NCBI RefSeq assembly: GCF_006715765.1
Contig: NZ_VFNV01000001.1
Span: 992,001 to 1,056,000 of the forward strand
Source: Rarobacter incanus
Lineage (GTDB): Bacteria > Actinomycetota > Actinomycetes > Actinomycetales > Cellulomonadaceae
Length of the DNA: 64,000 nt
Direction of reading: 5' to 3'
Each line of letters opens with the position of its first letter. Position 1 is the stretch's first letter. The translations under genes and the position numbers were made by a program. Below, piece by piece: positions 1 through 8,370 of this stretch. The notes under the pieces were generated by a model. That model saw nothing but the letters and a program-made list of their open reading frames with translations, was not told where the DNA came from and made no database searches.

Positions 1-259
1 CGACGGTGTCCGACTTCGCGGTCAGCATGATGATAGGCACATCACTGAGCGCACGGATCCGGTGGCATACCGCGACCCCGTCCAGCCCTGGAAGCATGAC
101 GTCGAGAAGGATAAGGTCCGGGTGATCGTGTTCGGCGGCCTTGACCGCCGTCTCGCCGTCCCCCACCAGCAGTGGCTCGTAGCCCTCTGACCGCAGGACG
201 ATTCCGATCATCTCGGCCAGAGCCGCGTCATCGTCTACTACCAGAATGCGTGAAGTCAT
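1..259 (-). CDS. mtrA: Response regulator MtrA, N-terminal part (cut by window edge)
   Basis: Read on the minus strand from an ATG at 257-259, the protein begins MTSRILVVDDDAALAEMIG and runs through the phosphorylation-site region LILLDVMLPGLDG to IIMLTAKSDTV before leaving the window. This is the receiver domain of an OmpR-class regulator; the acidic pocket DDD (residues 9-11) and the phospho-acceptor Asp in LLDVMLPG are visible. The exact wording of the start is that of actinobacterial MtrA, which works with the sensor kinase MtrB to control cell-wall hydrolases, osmotic response and cell division. The DNA-binding domain lies outside. mtrB would be expected further left; that is inference. 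Confidence 0.9.
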   Translation of the reverse strand, partial: MTSRILVVDDDAALAEMIGIVLRSEGYEPLLVGDGETAVKAAEHDHPDLILLDVMLPGLDGVAVCHRIRALSDVPIIMLTAKSDTV

Positions 260-372
260 AGGCTTTAGTTTGCCACCTATGCCTGGAATCGTCGGCTGGG
301 GCTCCGTGCGGCGCGCAGGAGCGTGTGGGAGCATATGCAGTGGTAACGATCGACACATTGGGGGTACGACAC

Positions 373-1545
373 ATGACCGAGCCCGGACCAGGCAGTTCAG
401 AGCCGCCGCTTGGGGCTCCGCAGGAAGGCCAGCCCCAGTACGGCCAACCCCAATACGGGCAGTACGGCCAACCACAATACGGGCAGTACGGCCAAACCCA
501 ATACGGGCAGTACGGCCAACCCCAATACGGGCAGTACGGCCAACCCCAATACGGGCAGTACGACCCAACGCAACTGCCGACTCCGGGCCCGGCACAACCC
601 GGCGCCGCGCGGCTCGGGGCGAAGCCCGGAATCATTCCGCTGCGACCGCTTTCCCTCGGGGAGGTCCTGGACGGCGCCTTCAACGCGGTACGCCGAAACT
701 TCGCGACGACCATGGGGCTGACGCTCATCATCGTTGCGATTTGTGTCGCAGTGACGACTACAATCGGCACCCTCGCCATGCCCGCGATTTCCGCTCGGCT
801 CGGCACCTGGACGTCCATGCTCGACGAGGGAGAAACCAGCATTGGCTCCCTCGGGTACCTAGACCAGCAGGGAATTAGCATGTTCTCGTCGGTCGGTGCC
901 GCCCTCGCCGGGATCCCCATCACGGGGACGCTGGTTTACGCGATCGGGCAACTCGTTCTTGGACGAAAGATCACTGCGGGCCAGGTGTGGAGCCAGGTGC
1001 GGCCGCGACTGTGGGCGCTCGTAGGCCTGACCGCCATCACCAGCGCAATCATCCTGGTCATCGTCGCCGGACCGATCGCGATCATGGTCCCGATGCTCTC
1101 TAATGCGTCGGCGGGGTGGCTACTGGTGTGGGTTCCGCTGTACTTCGTCGCGCTCGTCGCGGCGGCCGTGGTGAGCGTGCTGCTCAGTTTTGCTCCCGCG
1201 GTGTTGATACTCGAGGAGGCCGGGGTGGTGGCCTCGGTGAAGCGCAGTTGGAACCTGGTCAAGACCCGGTTTTGGCCGATATTCGGCACGGAGGCGCTGG
1301 TCTATGTGATCGTGTCGTTCCTGTCGCAGATCATCGCGGTTCCGCTGGTGCTCGTCGCAACGATCGTCGGTACGCAAACTGGCAGCGCGCCAGCGTGGAT
1401 CGTCTTGATGACAGTGGCCACGCTGCTGGCTTCCGCCATATCCGCGGTCTTTACGGCGTGCGTGAATTCGATTCTGTATGTCGATGTGCGCATGCGCAAA
1501 GAGGGCCTAGACGTCGAACTCGCGGATCAGGCGGGGCGCCCGTGA
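373..1545 (+). CDS. Membrane protein with GDPD-type membrane domain and N-terminal Gln/Tyr/Gly repeats
   Basis: The likely start is the ATG at 373; an upstream in-frame codon at 325 would add 16 residues unlike the family. Residues about 20-65 are a low-complexity cytoplasmic segment made of QPQYGQYG units encoded by 24-bp tandem repeats. After a linker containing PLRPLSLGEVLDGAFNAVRR comes a multi-pass membrane region with at least five hydrophobic segments, ending in a charged tail. The PLSLGEVLDGAF signature is typical of the actinobacterial glycerophosphoryl diester phosphodiesterase membrane domain family; no catalytic domain is present, so enzyme activity should not be assumed. It heads a polycistron: its TGA overlaps the next GTG. 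Confidence 0.75.
   Translation: MTEPGPGSSEPPLGAPQEGQPQYGQPQYGQYGQPQYGQYGQTQYGQYGQPQYGQYGQPQYGQYDPTQLPTPGPAQPGAARLGAKPGIIPLRPLSLGEVLDGAFNAVRRNFATTMGLTLIIVAICVAVTTTIGTLAMPAISARLGTWTSMLDEGETSIGSLGYLDQQGISMFSSVGAALAGIPITGTLVYAIGQLVLGRKITAGQVWSQVRPRLWALVGLTAITSAIILVIVAGPIAIMVPMLSNASAGWLLVWVPLYFVALVAAAVVSVLLSFAPAVLILEEAGVVASVKRSWNLVKTRFWPIFGTEALVYVIVSFLSQIIAVPLVLVATIVGTQTGSAPAWIVLMTVATLLASAISAVFTACVNSILYVDVRMRKEGLDVELADQAGRP
444..563 (+). repeat. Five tandem 24-bp units encoding QPQYGQYG-type octapeptides
   Basis: Units begin at 444, 468, 492, 516 and 540 and differ by only one to three bases. Each encodes eight residues of the N-terminal tail of the membrane protein at 373. The near-identity at DNA level suggests recent expansion and likely copy-number variation between strains. 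Confidence 0.9.
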
Positions 1546-2192
1546 AGTTCGCGGTTCCCGTCACACCGGATGCTGCGACGGCACAAAAATGGGCGCGCGA
1601 CGAATTGAGCCAGCCCATCTACAACGAGCACGAGGACCCACTGACGTGGCTCATGCGTAAGCTCTCAGAGTTTTTCTCCGAGCTGGTCAGCCGCGCCGGT
1701 GGCGGAACGTTGGGGCTGTGGCTCGTCGCCGGGGTAATTATTGCCGTCGTCTTGGCCGTCATCGTGATCGCTGGACCGCTGCGCACCATACGGCGCAAGA
1801 CGCAAAGCGCCGCATCGCTGGACGACCGCACTGTGAGCGCGCGGGACCTGCGCGACGGGGCGCGCGCCGCGCTGCGCGAAGAAGACTGGAACCAAGCCAT
1901 CATTCTCGGCTACCGAGCAATGGTTCAAGATGGGGTCGAACGAACGATCATTGTCGCGCCGACGGGCATGACCGCCCACGAGGCGGCCGAGCAGCTTTGC
2001 CCCGCATTCCCAGAATTCACGGCGGGCATTACCGCGTTCGCGACTCTGTTCGACGCGGTGTGCTACTCCGACCTGCAAGCCGACGCCCAGCAGGCACGAT
2101 CGTGCGTGCAGCTAACGCTCGATGCGGCCGCTGCGCGGCCGCAGTGGCAGGACGACTCGGCCCACGACACCGCCGTGGAGTTGGTCCCGTGA
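1542..2192 (+). CDS. DUF4129 domain membrane-anchored protein
   Basis: Start GTG at 1542 overlaps the previous stop (GTGA). The 216-residue protein opens with VTPDAATAQKWARDELSQP, a motif common in DUF4129 proteins, then has one membrane helix at about residues 57-77 followed by a cytosolic helical domain containing ARDLRDGARAALREEDWNQA and a C-terminal segment with MTAHEAAEQL. In actinobacteria this protein accompanies DUF4350, MoxR and DUF58 proteins, exactly as here. The molecular function is not established; from the neighbours it is probably part of a MoxR-associated envelope complex. A transglutaminase domain, seen in some relatives, is absent. Confidence 0.8.
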   Translation: MKFAVPVTPDAATAQKWARDELSQPIYNEHEDPLTWLMRKLSEFFSELVSRAGGGTLGLWLVAGVIIAVVLAVIVIAGPLRTIRRKTQSAASLDDRTVSARDLRDGARAALREEDWNQAIILGYRAMVQDGVERTIIVAPTGMTAHEAAEQLCPAFPEFTAGITAFATLFDAVCYSDLQADAQQARSCVQLTLDAAAARPQWQDDSAHDTAVELVP

Positions 2193-3382
2193 CGCTGCCG
2201 ACCAGCACAGACTCGCCACCGCGCGCATGGACGGCAGCCCCTGTAACCCCTCCCGTGGCGGTGCGCCGAGGGCGGGCACCCCGCCTGTGGATCACGGTCG
2301 TGGTGCTTCTGATTGCGGCCGTCGCTATCGTCGCCGCATTGACCCCGCGCACGTCGAGCACCCCGTTCGCGCCCGACAATCCGAGTGCGACGGGCGGACG
2401 CGCGCTGGCGCAGGTTTTGCGCGCGCAGGGCGTGCAGATTCAGTACGTCACCACAAATGAAGAAGCACTATCGGCCCTGGCGAAAGGCGGCGCCGAGACG
2501 ACCCTCCTGGTCGCGAAAGACTTCGGAATGTCGCGGTCGCAGGCCAAGGAACTGGCAGGCTCGTCCGCGTCGTCGATCCTCGCTATCGATCCAGGCCCCG
2601 AACTCATGGAGGCGCTGCTTCCCGGAACATCGGCTGGCGACTCCGGCGCCTACGGTGACGTGCTCCGCGCCGGATGCGATGACGCCGACGCGGTCGCCGC
2701 GCAGACCTACGGTCCGGCAGCACGTGGTCTGTCGACAACCGCCGACGGCGTCACGCGGTGCTTCGGGGCGGGCGGAACGTATTCCATGATCGTGGGCGGC
2801 GATAGCCGGGTCACGCTACTCGATGCGGCCGCACCGCTGACGAATGAGCACTTGGCGAGTAACGGCAACGCTGCGCTCGGCCTGCGATTGGCGGGTAAGC
2901 ACCGAAGCCTCGTGTGGATGGTTCCCGATATGCTCAAGATGCAACAGGGGGCGGCGGACTCGTCCATCGTCGCGACCCGGCCATGGCTGATCTCAACGCC
3001 TTTTGCAGCCTTCCTGGCAGTGCTGCTGGCGGCGCTTTGGCGCGGGCGACGCTTCGGGCCGTTGATCGCCGAACGGCTCCAGGTCGTTGTCGGACCTGAG
3101 GAAATCGCGCGCGGGCGTGCGCGCATGTACCGTTCATCGCGAGACTATGAACACTGCGCTGCGCTGTTGCGGGCGGCGACGCTGTCGCGGATATCCGCGC
3201 AGGGCCTGGTGCCGCGGGGAGCCCACCGCGAGCAAGTGGTACAGGAACTCGCCAGGGCCAGCACCATTCCGGCGCAGTGGATCGACGCGATGTTCTACGG
3301 GTCGGCTCCCGGATCGCCAAACGAACTGCAAGAACTAGCAAACCAACTGCAACAACTCGAAAATGAGGTGCGCAAGCTATGA
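2189..3382 (+). CDS. DUF4350 domain membrane protein
   Basis: Start GTG at 2189 overlaps the upstream stop by four bases; the stop overlaps the ATG of the MoxR gene. The 397-residue protein has a membrane helix near residues 34-52, a large extracytoplasmic domain containing NPSATGGRALAQVLRAQGV (typical of DUF4350), and a second membrane helix near residue 270-285 followed by a basic cytoplasmic tail. The family is fixed in the MoxR-DUF58 neighbourhood and is thought to form part of the associated membrane assembly; no enzymatic residues are recognised. The C-terminal tail is rich in Asn/Gln/Leu and ends with a short possible coiled segment. Confidence 0.8.
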   Translation: MTLPTSTDSPPRAWTAAPVTPPVAVRRGRAPRLWITVVVLLIAAVAIVAALTPRTSSTPFAPDNPSATGGRALAQVLRAQGVQIQYVTTNEEALSALAKGGAETTLLVAKDFGMSRSQAKELAGSSASSILAIDPGPELMEALLPGTSAGDSGAYGDVLRAGCDDADAVAAQTYGPAARGLSTTADGVTRCFGAGGTYSMIVGGDSRVTLLDAAAPLTNEHLASNGNAALGLRLAGKHRSLVWMVPDMLKMQQGAADSSIVATRPWLISTPFAAFLAVLLAALWRGRRFGPLIAERLQVVVGPEEIARGRARMYRSSRDYEHCAALLRAATLSRISAQGLVPRGAHREQVVQELARASTIPAQWIDAMFYGSAPGSPNELQELANQLQQLENEVRKL

Positions 3383-4617
3383 CGAACGATGGATTTGGCC
3401 CCGCGGACAATCACTTCGCCAACGCACAATCCGCGGCAGTCGAGGACGCCACCGGCAAAGACCAACGGTTCGGTCCAGCCCCTACCGGGGCTGCGGCCGG
3501 GCCTGATCCTGCGCCTGCGGCCGGGGCCGCGCCTGACCCTGTGCCTGCGTCCGGGGCGGGAGTGGGGGCTGCGGGCGGGGCCGCGCCTGACCCTGACCCT
3601 GCGCCTGCGCCTGCGTCACCCCCGACCCGGAGCTCCCTTGCCCGCGAGCGCGCGGCCGAGGACGAGTCGGCCCTCGTGCGGGAACGCCTCGCGGCCGTGC
3701 GCACAGAGGTCGGCAAGGCAGTCGTTGGGCAAGACGGGGCGGTGACGACCCTGCTCATTGGCCTGCTGACGCGCGGGCACGTGCTCCTTGAGGGGGTCCC
3801 CGGGGTCGCGAAGACGCTCCTGGTGCGCGCGCTTGCCCACAGCCTCAGCCTGGAAACCAAGCGAATACAGTTCACGCCCGACCTTATGCCCGGAGACGTG
3901 ACCGGATCGCTCATATACGACTCTCGGTCGGCGGAATTCTCGTTCCGTCCTGGGCCCGTTTTCACCAATTTGCTCTTGGCAGACGAAATCAACCGCACCC
4001 CACCGAAGACTCAATCGGCGTTGCTCGAGGCGATGGAGGAACGCCAGGTGACCGTCGATGGCGAGCCACGCCCATTGCCCGACCCATTCATCGTCATTGC
4101 GACTCAGAACCCCATCGAATACGAGGGCACCTACGCCCTGCCGGAGGCGCAACTCGACCGGTTCCTACTCAAGGCGACGTTGCCGTTGCCGGCCCGCGAT
4201 TCCGAAACCGAGATACTCGCGCGGCATGCAGCGGGGTTCAACCCGCGTGATCTCGATGCCGCCGGGGTGCAGCGGGTGGCGGGTCGCGACGATTTGGCCG
4301 CCGCCAGGACCCAGATCGATCGGGTGGCCGTCCACCCCGCCGTCATCGCATACATGGTCGACATTTGCAGGGCGACGCGCAACTCGCCCTCGATAGCGCT
4401 CGGCGTCTCGCCACGCGGCGCAACGGCACTGCTCGCGACATCGCGCGCGTGGGCTTGGCTAGTGGGACGCAATTTCGTGACCCCCGATGACGTCAAGGCG
4501 CTGACGCATGCGACCCTGGCGCACCGCATCTCCTTGCGACCGGAATCTGCGATGGAGGGGGTCACGGTCGATTCCGTCCTGTCAACGATCCTGAACTCGA
4601 TTCCGGTGCCGCGCTGA
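3379..4617 (+). CDS. MoxR-family AAA+ ATPase
   Basis: 412 residues. The first 80 or so are a Pro/Ala/Asp-rich linker, unusual for a family whose members are normally about 320-350 residues long. The AAA+ core follows: Walker A GVPGVAKT at about residues 139-146, Walker B LLLADEINR near 198-206, a sensor-1 region with VIATQNPIEYEGTY, and PEAQLDRFL containing the Arg finger region. MoxR ATPases act as chaperones that mature or remodel partner proteins, often with a DUF58/VWA protein encoded next door, as here. The ATG at 3379 overlaps the DUF4350 stop (ATGA), showing translational coupling. Confidence 0.93.
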   Translation: MTNDGFGPADNHFANAQSAAVEDATGKDQRFGPAPTGAAAGPDPAPAAGAAPDPVPASGAGVGAAGGAAPDPDPAPAPASPPTRSSLARERAAEDESALVRERLAAVRTEVGKAVVGQDGAVTTLLIGLLTRGHVLLEGVPGVAKTLLVRALAHSLSLETKRIQFTPDLMPGDVTGSLIYDSRSAEFSFRPGPVFTNLLLADEINRTPPKTQSALLEAMEERQVTVDGEPRPLPDPFIVIATQNPIEYEGTYALPEAQLDRFLLKATLPLPARDSETEILARHAAGFNPRDLDAAGVQRVAGRDDLAAARTQIDRVAVHPAVIAYMVDICRATRNSPSIALGVSPRGATALLATSRAWAWLVGRNFVTPDDVKALTHATLAHRISLRPESAMEGVTVDSVLSTILNSIPVPR

Positions 4618-4656
4618 TGGTGCGGGCGTCAATCGACCTATTGCCGGGAATGCGAC

Positions 4657-6009
4657 ATGGTCATTAGCGGGCGGCTGGTTCTCTTACAGCTGCTGGGAAT
4701 CATCCCGGCGGTCATTTGGCCGACTCCAAACGTCGTCTTTGGTTGGTTCGCGGCGGTGGTTGCGCTGGGCATTGTCGATGCCATGGCGGCCGCTTCCCCA
4801 AAGAAGTTGCTGGTCAAACGCAACGAACCGGTTGCAACCCGCGTCGGCCAGCACACGGAATCGCAGATCGTATTGCGGAACCCCACCTCGAGGCGGTTGC
4901 GGGCGGTTGTTCGCGACGCCTGGACTCCCTCGGCCCACGCCGCCGATTCGCGCCACCGCGTTGCGCTGCGGCCCGGGGACGGGGCTCGCATAGCGACGGG
5001 CCTGCAACCGACGCGCCGGGGAATCCTGGAATCCGGGCCTGTCGTTGTCCGCTCTTACGGTCCGCTGGGGTTGATTGGGCGCCAGCGCAGCCTGCCCGTG
5101 ACATCGCAGGTGCGAGTCCTGCCCGCCTTCCACTCGCGGCGGCACCTGCCTAGCAAACTAGCCCGGCTGCGCGAACTGGATGGGCATTCTGCGGTGCAGA
5201 TCCGCGGCGAGGGGACGGAATTCGATTCGCTGCGGGAGTACGTCATCGGCGATGATGTGCGCTCCATCGACTGGCGCGCGTCCGCCAGGCGCGCCGACGT
5301 CGTCGTCCGCACGTGGCGGCCCGAACGCGACCGTCGCGTCTTGATCATTGTCGATACGGGACGGACGAGCGCCATGCGAACCGAAGACGGGACCCGACTG
5401 GAGGCGGGTATCGAGGCGACTCTGTTGCTGTCTGCGTTGGCAGCGCACGCGGGAGATCACGTCGAGGTCCTGGCCTTCGACTCCGCGCGCCGCGCCGCGA
5501 TCCACACCGACACAACCCACGACGTGCTTGCGACCGTGGCCAATGGCCTGATGTCGCTGGAGCCTGCGCTGGTCGAGACGAACTGGGAAAAGGTCGCGGG
5601 TTGGGTCGCGCAGCACCACCGGCAGCGCTCTCTTGTGGTTCTGGTGACAGGTTTGGAACCTGCCCCACTCGAAGCGGGGCTGCTGCCGGTCATCGGCCAC
5701 TTGACGCGCCGGCACACGGTGATCCTGGCGTCGGCGACGGCGGGAGGTGGGCCGAAGGCCGCGGGTGGTGACCCTGCTACGGCAGCGCCGAAGGAAGCCC
5801 TCCCGGCATCCTCGGACGCATTTGTGTCCAATGCCTTTGTGCCCGACGCATTCGATACGGCAGCGAACGCGCGATGGGAGTTGGATCGAGCGGGAGTATC
5901 GGCGCAGTTGCAACAAGCCGGGGTGCATGTTGTCGATCGTCCCGCCTCGGACCTGGCGTCAGCGCTCAGCGACCGCTACCTCGACCTGAAATCGATGGGT
6001 GAACTGTAG
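4657..6009 (+). CDS. DUF58 domain protein, MoxR partner
   Basis: 450 residues starting with two adjacent hydrophobic segments (residues about 5-45), then a beta-rich region and the DUF58 core, in which EFDSLREYVIGDDVRSIDW lies at about residues 189-206. Following residues VLIIVDTGRTSA resemble a vWA-like metal site fold. DUF58 proteins are encoded beside MoxR ATPases across bacteria and are presumed clients or adaptors. It lies 39 bases after the MoxR stop, the only gap in an otherwise overlapping operon; the ATG at 4657 is the first start that leaves the hydrophobic N-terminus intact. A weak GGGAA precedes it. Confidence 0.9.
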   Translation: MVISGRLVLLQLLGIIPAVIWPTPNVVFGWFAAVVALGIVDAMAAASPKKLLVKRNEPVATRVGQHTESQIVLRNPTSRRLRAVVRDAWTPSAHAADSRHRVALRPGDGARIATGLQPTRRGILESGPVVVRSYGPLGLIGRQRSLPVTSQVRVLPAFHSRRHLPSKLARLRELDGHSAVQIRGEGTEFDSLREYVIGDDVRSIDWRASARRADVVVRTWRPERDRRVLIIVDTGRTSAMRTEDGTRLEAGIEATLLLSALAAHAGDHVEVLAFDSARRAAIHTDTTHDVLATVANGLMSLEPALVETNWEKVAGWVAQHHRQRSLVVLVTGLEPAPLEAGLLPVIGHLTRRHTVILASATAGGGPKAAGGDPATAAPKEALPASSDAFVSNAFVPDAFDTAANARWELDRAGVSAQLQQAGVHVVDRPASDLASALSDRYLDLKSMGEL

Positions 6010-6021
6010 TAGCGGGGTCTT

Positions 6022-7011
6022 TCACCCGGCGTAAGCAACGCTATACCCGGCCTCGTCCTGCCGCAGGTCCCCCGTCTCGCCGCGCTTGATTGCCCGGCGC
6101 CCAAATATCGCGATGTACGCCACGACCGCCCCAAATACCGCGGAACCGATAACAATCTTGGCCCAGGTGGGTAACGCGGTCCCGGTGACGAATCCCTCGA
6201 CGATGCCGGACAACAGGAGCGTGCAAGACAGCCCGATCGCAACCGTAAACAGTGAGCGGCCTTCCTGTGCCAGCGCCAGGGATCGCGGCCGCGGTCCCGG
6301 ATCGACGATGGTCCAAAAGAGCTTCAAACCAGCGCCGCCGGCCATGAAGACGGACCCTAATTCCAGGAGCCCGTGCGGAGTGATGAGCGAAAAGAAGGTT
6401 CCGAGTTCTCCGTATGCGGCCATGAGTCCCGCAACGGCACCGATATTGACCGCGTTCTGGAAAAGCGCCCAGATGGGCCACAGGCCGGTAATCCCAAAGG
6501 CAACGCATTGCGTGGCGATCCACGCGTTGTTTGTCCACACCTTAGAGGCGAACCCAAACCCGGGCTCGTAGTAGCTAGCGAATTGGTTATAGACGTAGTT
6601 TTCTCGTTCTTGCGCGCTTCCGATCGAGGCCAACCCTTCGGGAGTGTTTGCAACCCAGATCGCGACGATCACGGCAATCGCGCTCACGCCCACGGTAACG
6701 GCTAGGGTCCACCAGCGGACCCGGTACATCGCCGCGGGCAAAGACACCGCGAAGAACCGGGAAACATCGGACCAGGTGGCGCTCCGCGATCCGGCGATGC
6801 GCGCGCGGGCCCGCAAGAGCCGTTCCGATAGTTGCGTAATTGTTCCCGGGTCCGCGGCCCGCGAACGAACCACCGACAGATCCGTGGCGACCTGTTGATA
6901 GAGAGACACCAATTCATCCGACTCACGGCCGGTCAGGCGCCGCGACTTCGCAAGCACGTCCAGTCTTTCCCAACGCGGTTTGCGCACGGCAATGAAGGCG
7001 TCCAAATCCAT
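6022..7011 (-). CDS. SpoIIM-family (stage II sporulation protein M-like) integral membrane protein
   Basis: 329 residues with MDLDAFIAVRKPRWERLDVL at the start, the usual opening of actinobacterial SpoIIM-like proteins, an amphipathic helical region (to about residue 95), then six or so hydrophobic segments. The region NNAWIATQCVAFGITGL and FFSLITPHGLLEL matches the conserved SpoIIM core. In Bacillus SpoIIM belongs to a peptidoglycan-remodelling complex, but actinobacterial homologues occur in non-sporulators next to MoxR/DUF58 and RDD genes, so the name does not imply sporulation here. It is convergent with the DUF58 gene (12-base gap) and divergent from the RDD gene. Confidence 0.85.
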   Translation of the reverse strand: MDLDAFIAVRKPRWERLDVLAKSRRLTGRESDELVSLYQQVATDLSVVRSRAADPGTITQLSERLLRARARIAGSRSATWSDVSRFFAVSLPAAMYRVRWWTLAVTVGVSAIAVIVAIWVANTPEGLASIGSAQERENYVYNQFASYYEPGFGFASKVWTNNAWIATQCVAFGITGLWPIWALFQNAVNIGAVAGLMAAYGELGTFFSLITPHGLLELGSVFMAGGAGLKLFWTIVDPGPRPRSLALAQEGRSLFTVAIGLSCTLLLSGIVEGFVTGTALPTWAKIVIGSAVFGAVVAYIAIFGRRAIKRGETGDLRQDEAGYSVAYAG

Positions 7012-7079
7012 GACTTAACTTTGACACATGCGTCCGTCTCTCAGCGCGCCCCAGGCATGCGCCGTGCCACAATCGATGC

Positions 7080-7961
7080 ATGCCAGTACGCACCGAGCCA
7101 GCGCCTAGTCTCGACGATTCTCACGCTGCGTCACTCGAAGGAACGGTCCTTGCGGAGGGGGTCGTCGCTGATTCCCGCCCGGTATCATTCGCCGTCCGGA
7201 TGGTTTCGGGCGCGATAGATGGCCTCGTCCAAAGCGCGGTCTTTTTTATTCTCCTGTGGGCGTTATGGGCATTTGTCGCCGCCAGCCAGGGAAACTTCGA
7301 TGGCGACGCCGCTTCCATCCTCATAATCGTCTTCACGGTGCTGGCACTTGTAGCCGTTCCTGCTGGAGTCGAAACGATGACGCGAGGGCGATCCCTCGGG
7401 AAGCTGGTTATGGGAATACGGGTCGTGCGCGACGACGGCGGCCCGGTCCGATTCCGCCACTGCCTCGTACGCGCGCTGACCGGCGTATTCGAGTTGTGGT
7501 TCACCTTCGGTTCGGTCGCGACCGTGGTCGCATTCTTCAATTCCAAGGGAAAGCGCATCGGCGATCTGTTGGCGGGAACCTACGCCATACGCGTGCGCGG
7601 TGCTCGCATCGCGACGCTGCGCCTCCAAGTGCCACCAGATCTGGCAATGTGGGCGTCGCATTCGGATATGCGCCCCCTCCCAGATTCCGTCGCGTTGGCG
7701 GCCCGCCAGTTTCTCTCGCGCGCAGGGCAATTCACTCCAGACGCCCGAATGCGGCTCGCGCAACAAATCGCGGCTTCACTCGAACCGTACGTCGCTCCCG
7801 GGCCTCCCGCCGGCACCCACCCGGAGGCCTTCATAGCGGCCGTACTGGCGACCCGCATGGAACGCGACCTGGCCCGCGCAACCGCGCAGGAACACATGGC
7901 GGTGCAGCGCCGCGAACAGCTCTCGCGCCTCCCTTTCGGAATCATCGATGCCCCCAAATAG
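7080..7961 (+). CDS. RDD family membrane protein
   Basis: 293 residues. A short N-terminus leads to the RDD domain: SFAVRMVSGAIDGLVQSAVFF (first membrane helix with the conserved Arg and Asp), a second helix near residue 80, and the GRSLGKLVMGIRVVRDDGG motif between helices, which is diagnostic. A hydrophilic C-terminal half (residues about 180-293) is rich in Ala and Arg. RDD proteins are small membrane proteins of uncertain, probably transport-related role and often pair with SpoIIM-like proteins. A CACAAT hexamer six bases before the ATG may be a -10 element giving a leaderless transcript. Confidence 0.85.
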   Translation: MPVRTEPAPSLDDSHAASLEGTVLAEGVVADSRPVSFAVRMVSGAIDGLVQSAVFFILLWALWAFVAASQGNFDGDAASILIIVFTVLALVAVPAGVETMTRGRSLGKLVMGIRVVRDDGGPVRFRHCLVRALTGVFELWFTFGSVATVVAFFNSKGKRIGDLLAGTYAIRVRGARIATLRLQVPPDLAMWASHSDMRPLPDSVALAARQFLSRAGQFTPDARMRLAQQIAASLEPYVAPGPPAGTHPEAFIAAVLATRMERDLARATAQEHMAVQRREQLSRLPFGIIDAPK

Positions 7962-8023
7962 CGCATCCGCCGGTCGGTTCGCTGATCGCGCGATTCGGAC
8001 GGCGGGGGTCTTCTAGGCGTTGC

Positions 8024-8065
8024 CGCTACCGAGCATTCGGCCACAAGCTCGCGCTCGCGCCGCCA
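8024..8065 (+). repeat. 42-bp direct repeat, copy 1
   Basis: Identical to 8089-8130; the two starts are 65 bp apart. The unit starts CGCTACCGAGCATTCGG and ends GCGCTCGCGCCGCCA. It lies in non-coding DNA. Confidence 0.95.
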
Positions 8066-8088
8066 CCGGGACACGCAGGGCGCGCCGA

Positions 8089-8130
8089 CGCTACCGAGCA
8101 TTCGGCCACAAGCTCGCGCTCGCGCCGCCA
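8089..8130 (+). repeat. 42-bp direct repeat, copy 2
   Basis: Perfect copy of 8024-8065 with a 23-bp spacer between the copies. No flanking target duplication or ORF links it to a known mobile element. Confidence 0.95.
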
Positions 8131-8277
8131 AAGCGGTGCCTCCACCGACCACCCCCACTCTGCTGCGGCACCACGCACTCGCGATAGCACGACCCCGGCG
8201 CAGGCTCGGGGAGCACTGATCCTCGTCCGCCCCGAGACCGGGTTGCCGGATCGACACGCCGCCGACCTGTGACTAGT

Positions 8278-8304
8278 GTTGCTTGTGTTACATATGTTCC
8301 TGCA
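8278..8304 (+). promoter_or_regulatory. Three 9-bp-periodic TGTTNC boxes, possible MtrA site
   Basis: TGTTGC, TGTTAC and TGTTCC begin at 8278, 8287 and 8296, exactly 9 bp apart. They lie 67-93 bases before the start of the SpoIID-like gene. Read on the other strand the boxes are GNAACA, resembling the GTCACA-type nonamer direct repeats known for MtrA. Binding itself is inferred. Confidence 0.5.
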
Positions 8305-8370
8305 GGCGTTGGATCGGGCGCGGCAATGTCGCCACGCTTTGAGCAGCGACAAAAGCACCGGAGATGAATC

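Larger units (their letters stand above)
7962..8370. other. 409-bp intergenic region with duplicated 42-mer and 9-bp-periodic boxes
   Basis: No convincing gene. It contains a perfect 42-bp direct repeat at 8024 and 8089, then three TGTTNC boxes at exact 9-bp spacing (8278-8304) ahead of the SpoIID-like gene, whose ribosome-binding GGAG lies about eight bases before its ATG. Confidence 0.7.

Noticed and set aside
228-923. Long minus-strand ORF with repeated PYCPYWGWP units
   Set aside because: It is the antisense reading of the 24-bp repeats and membrane domain of the gene at 373; the plus-strand frame has the family signature.
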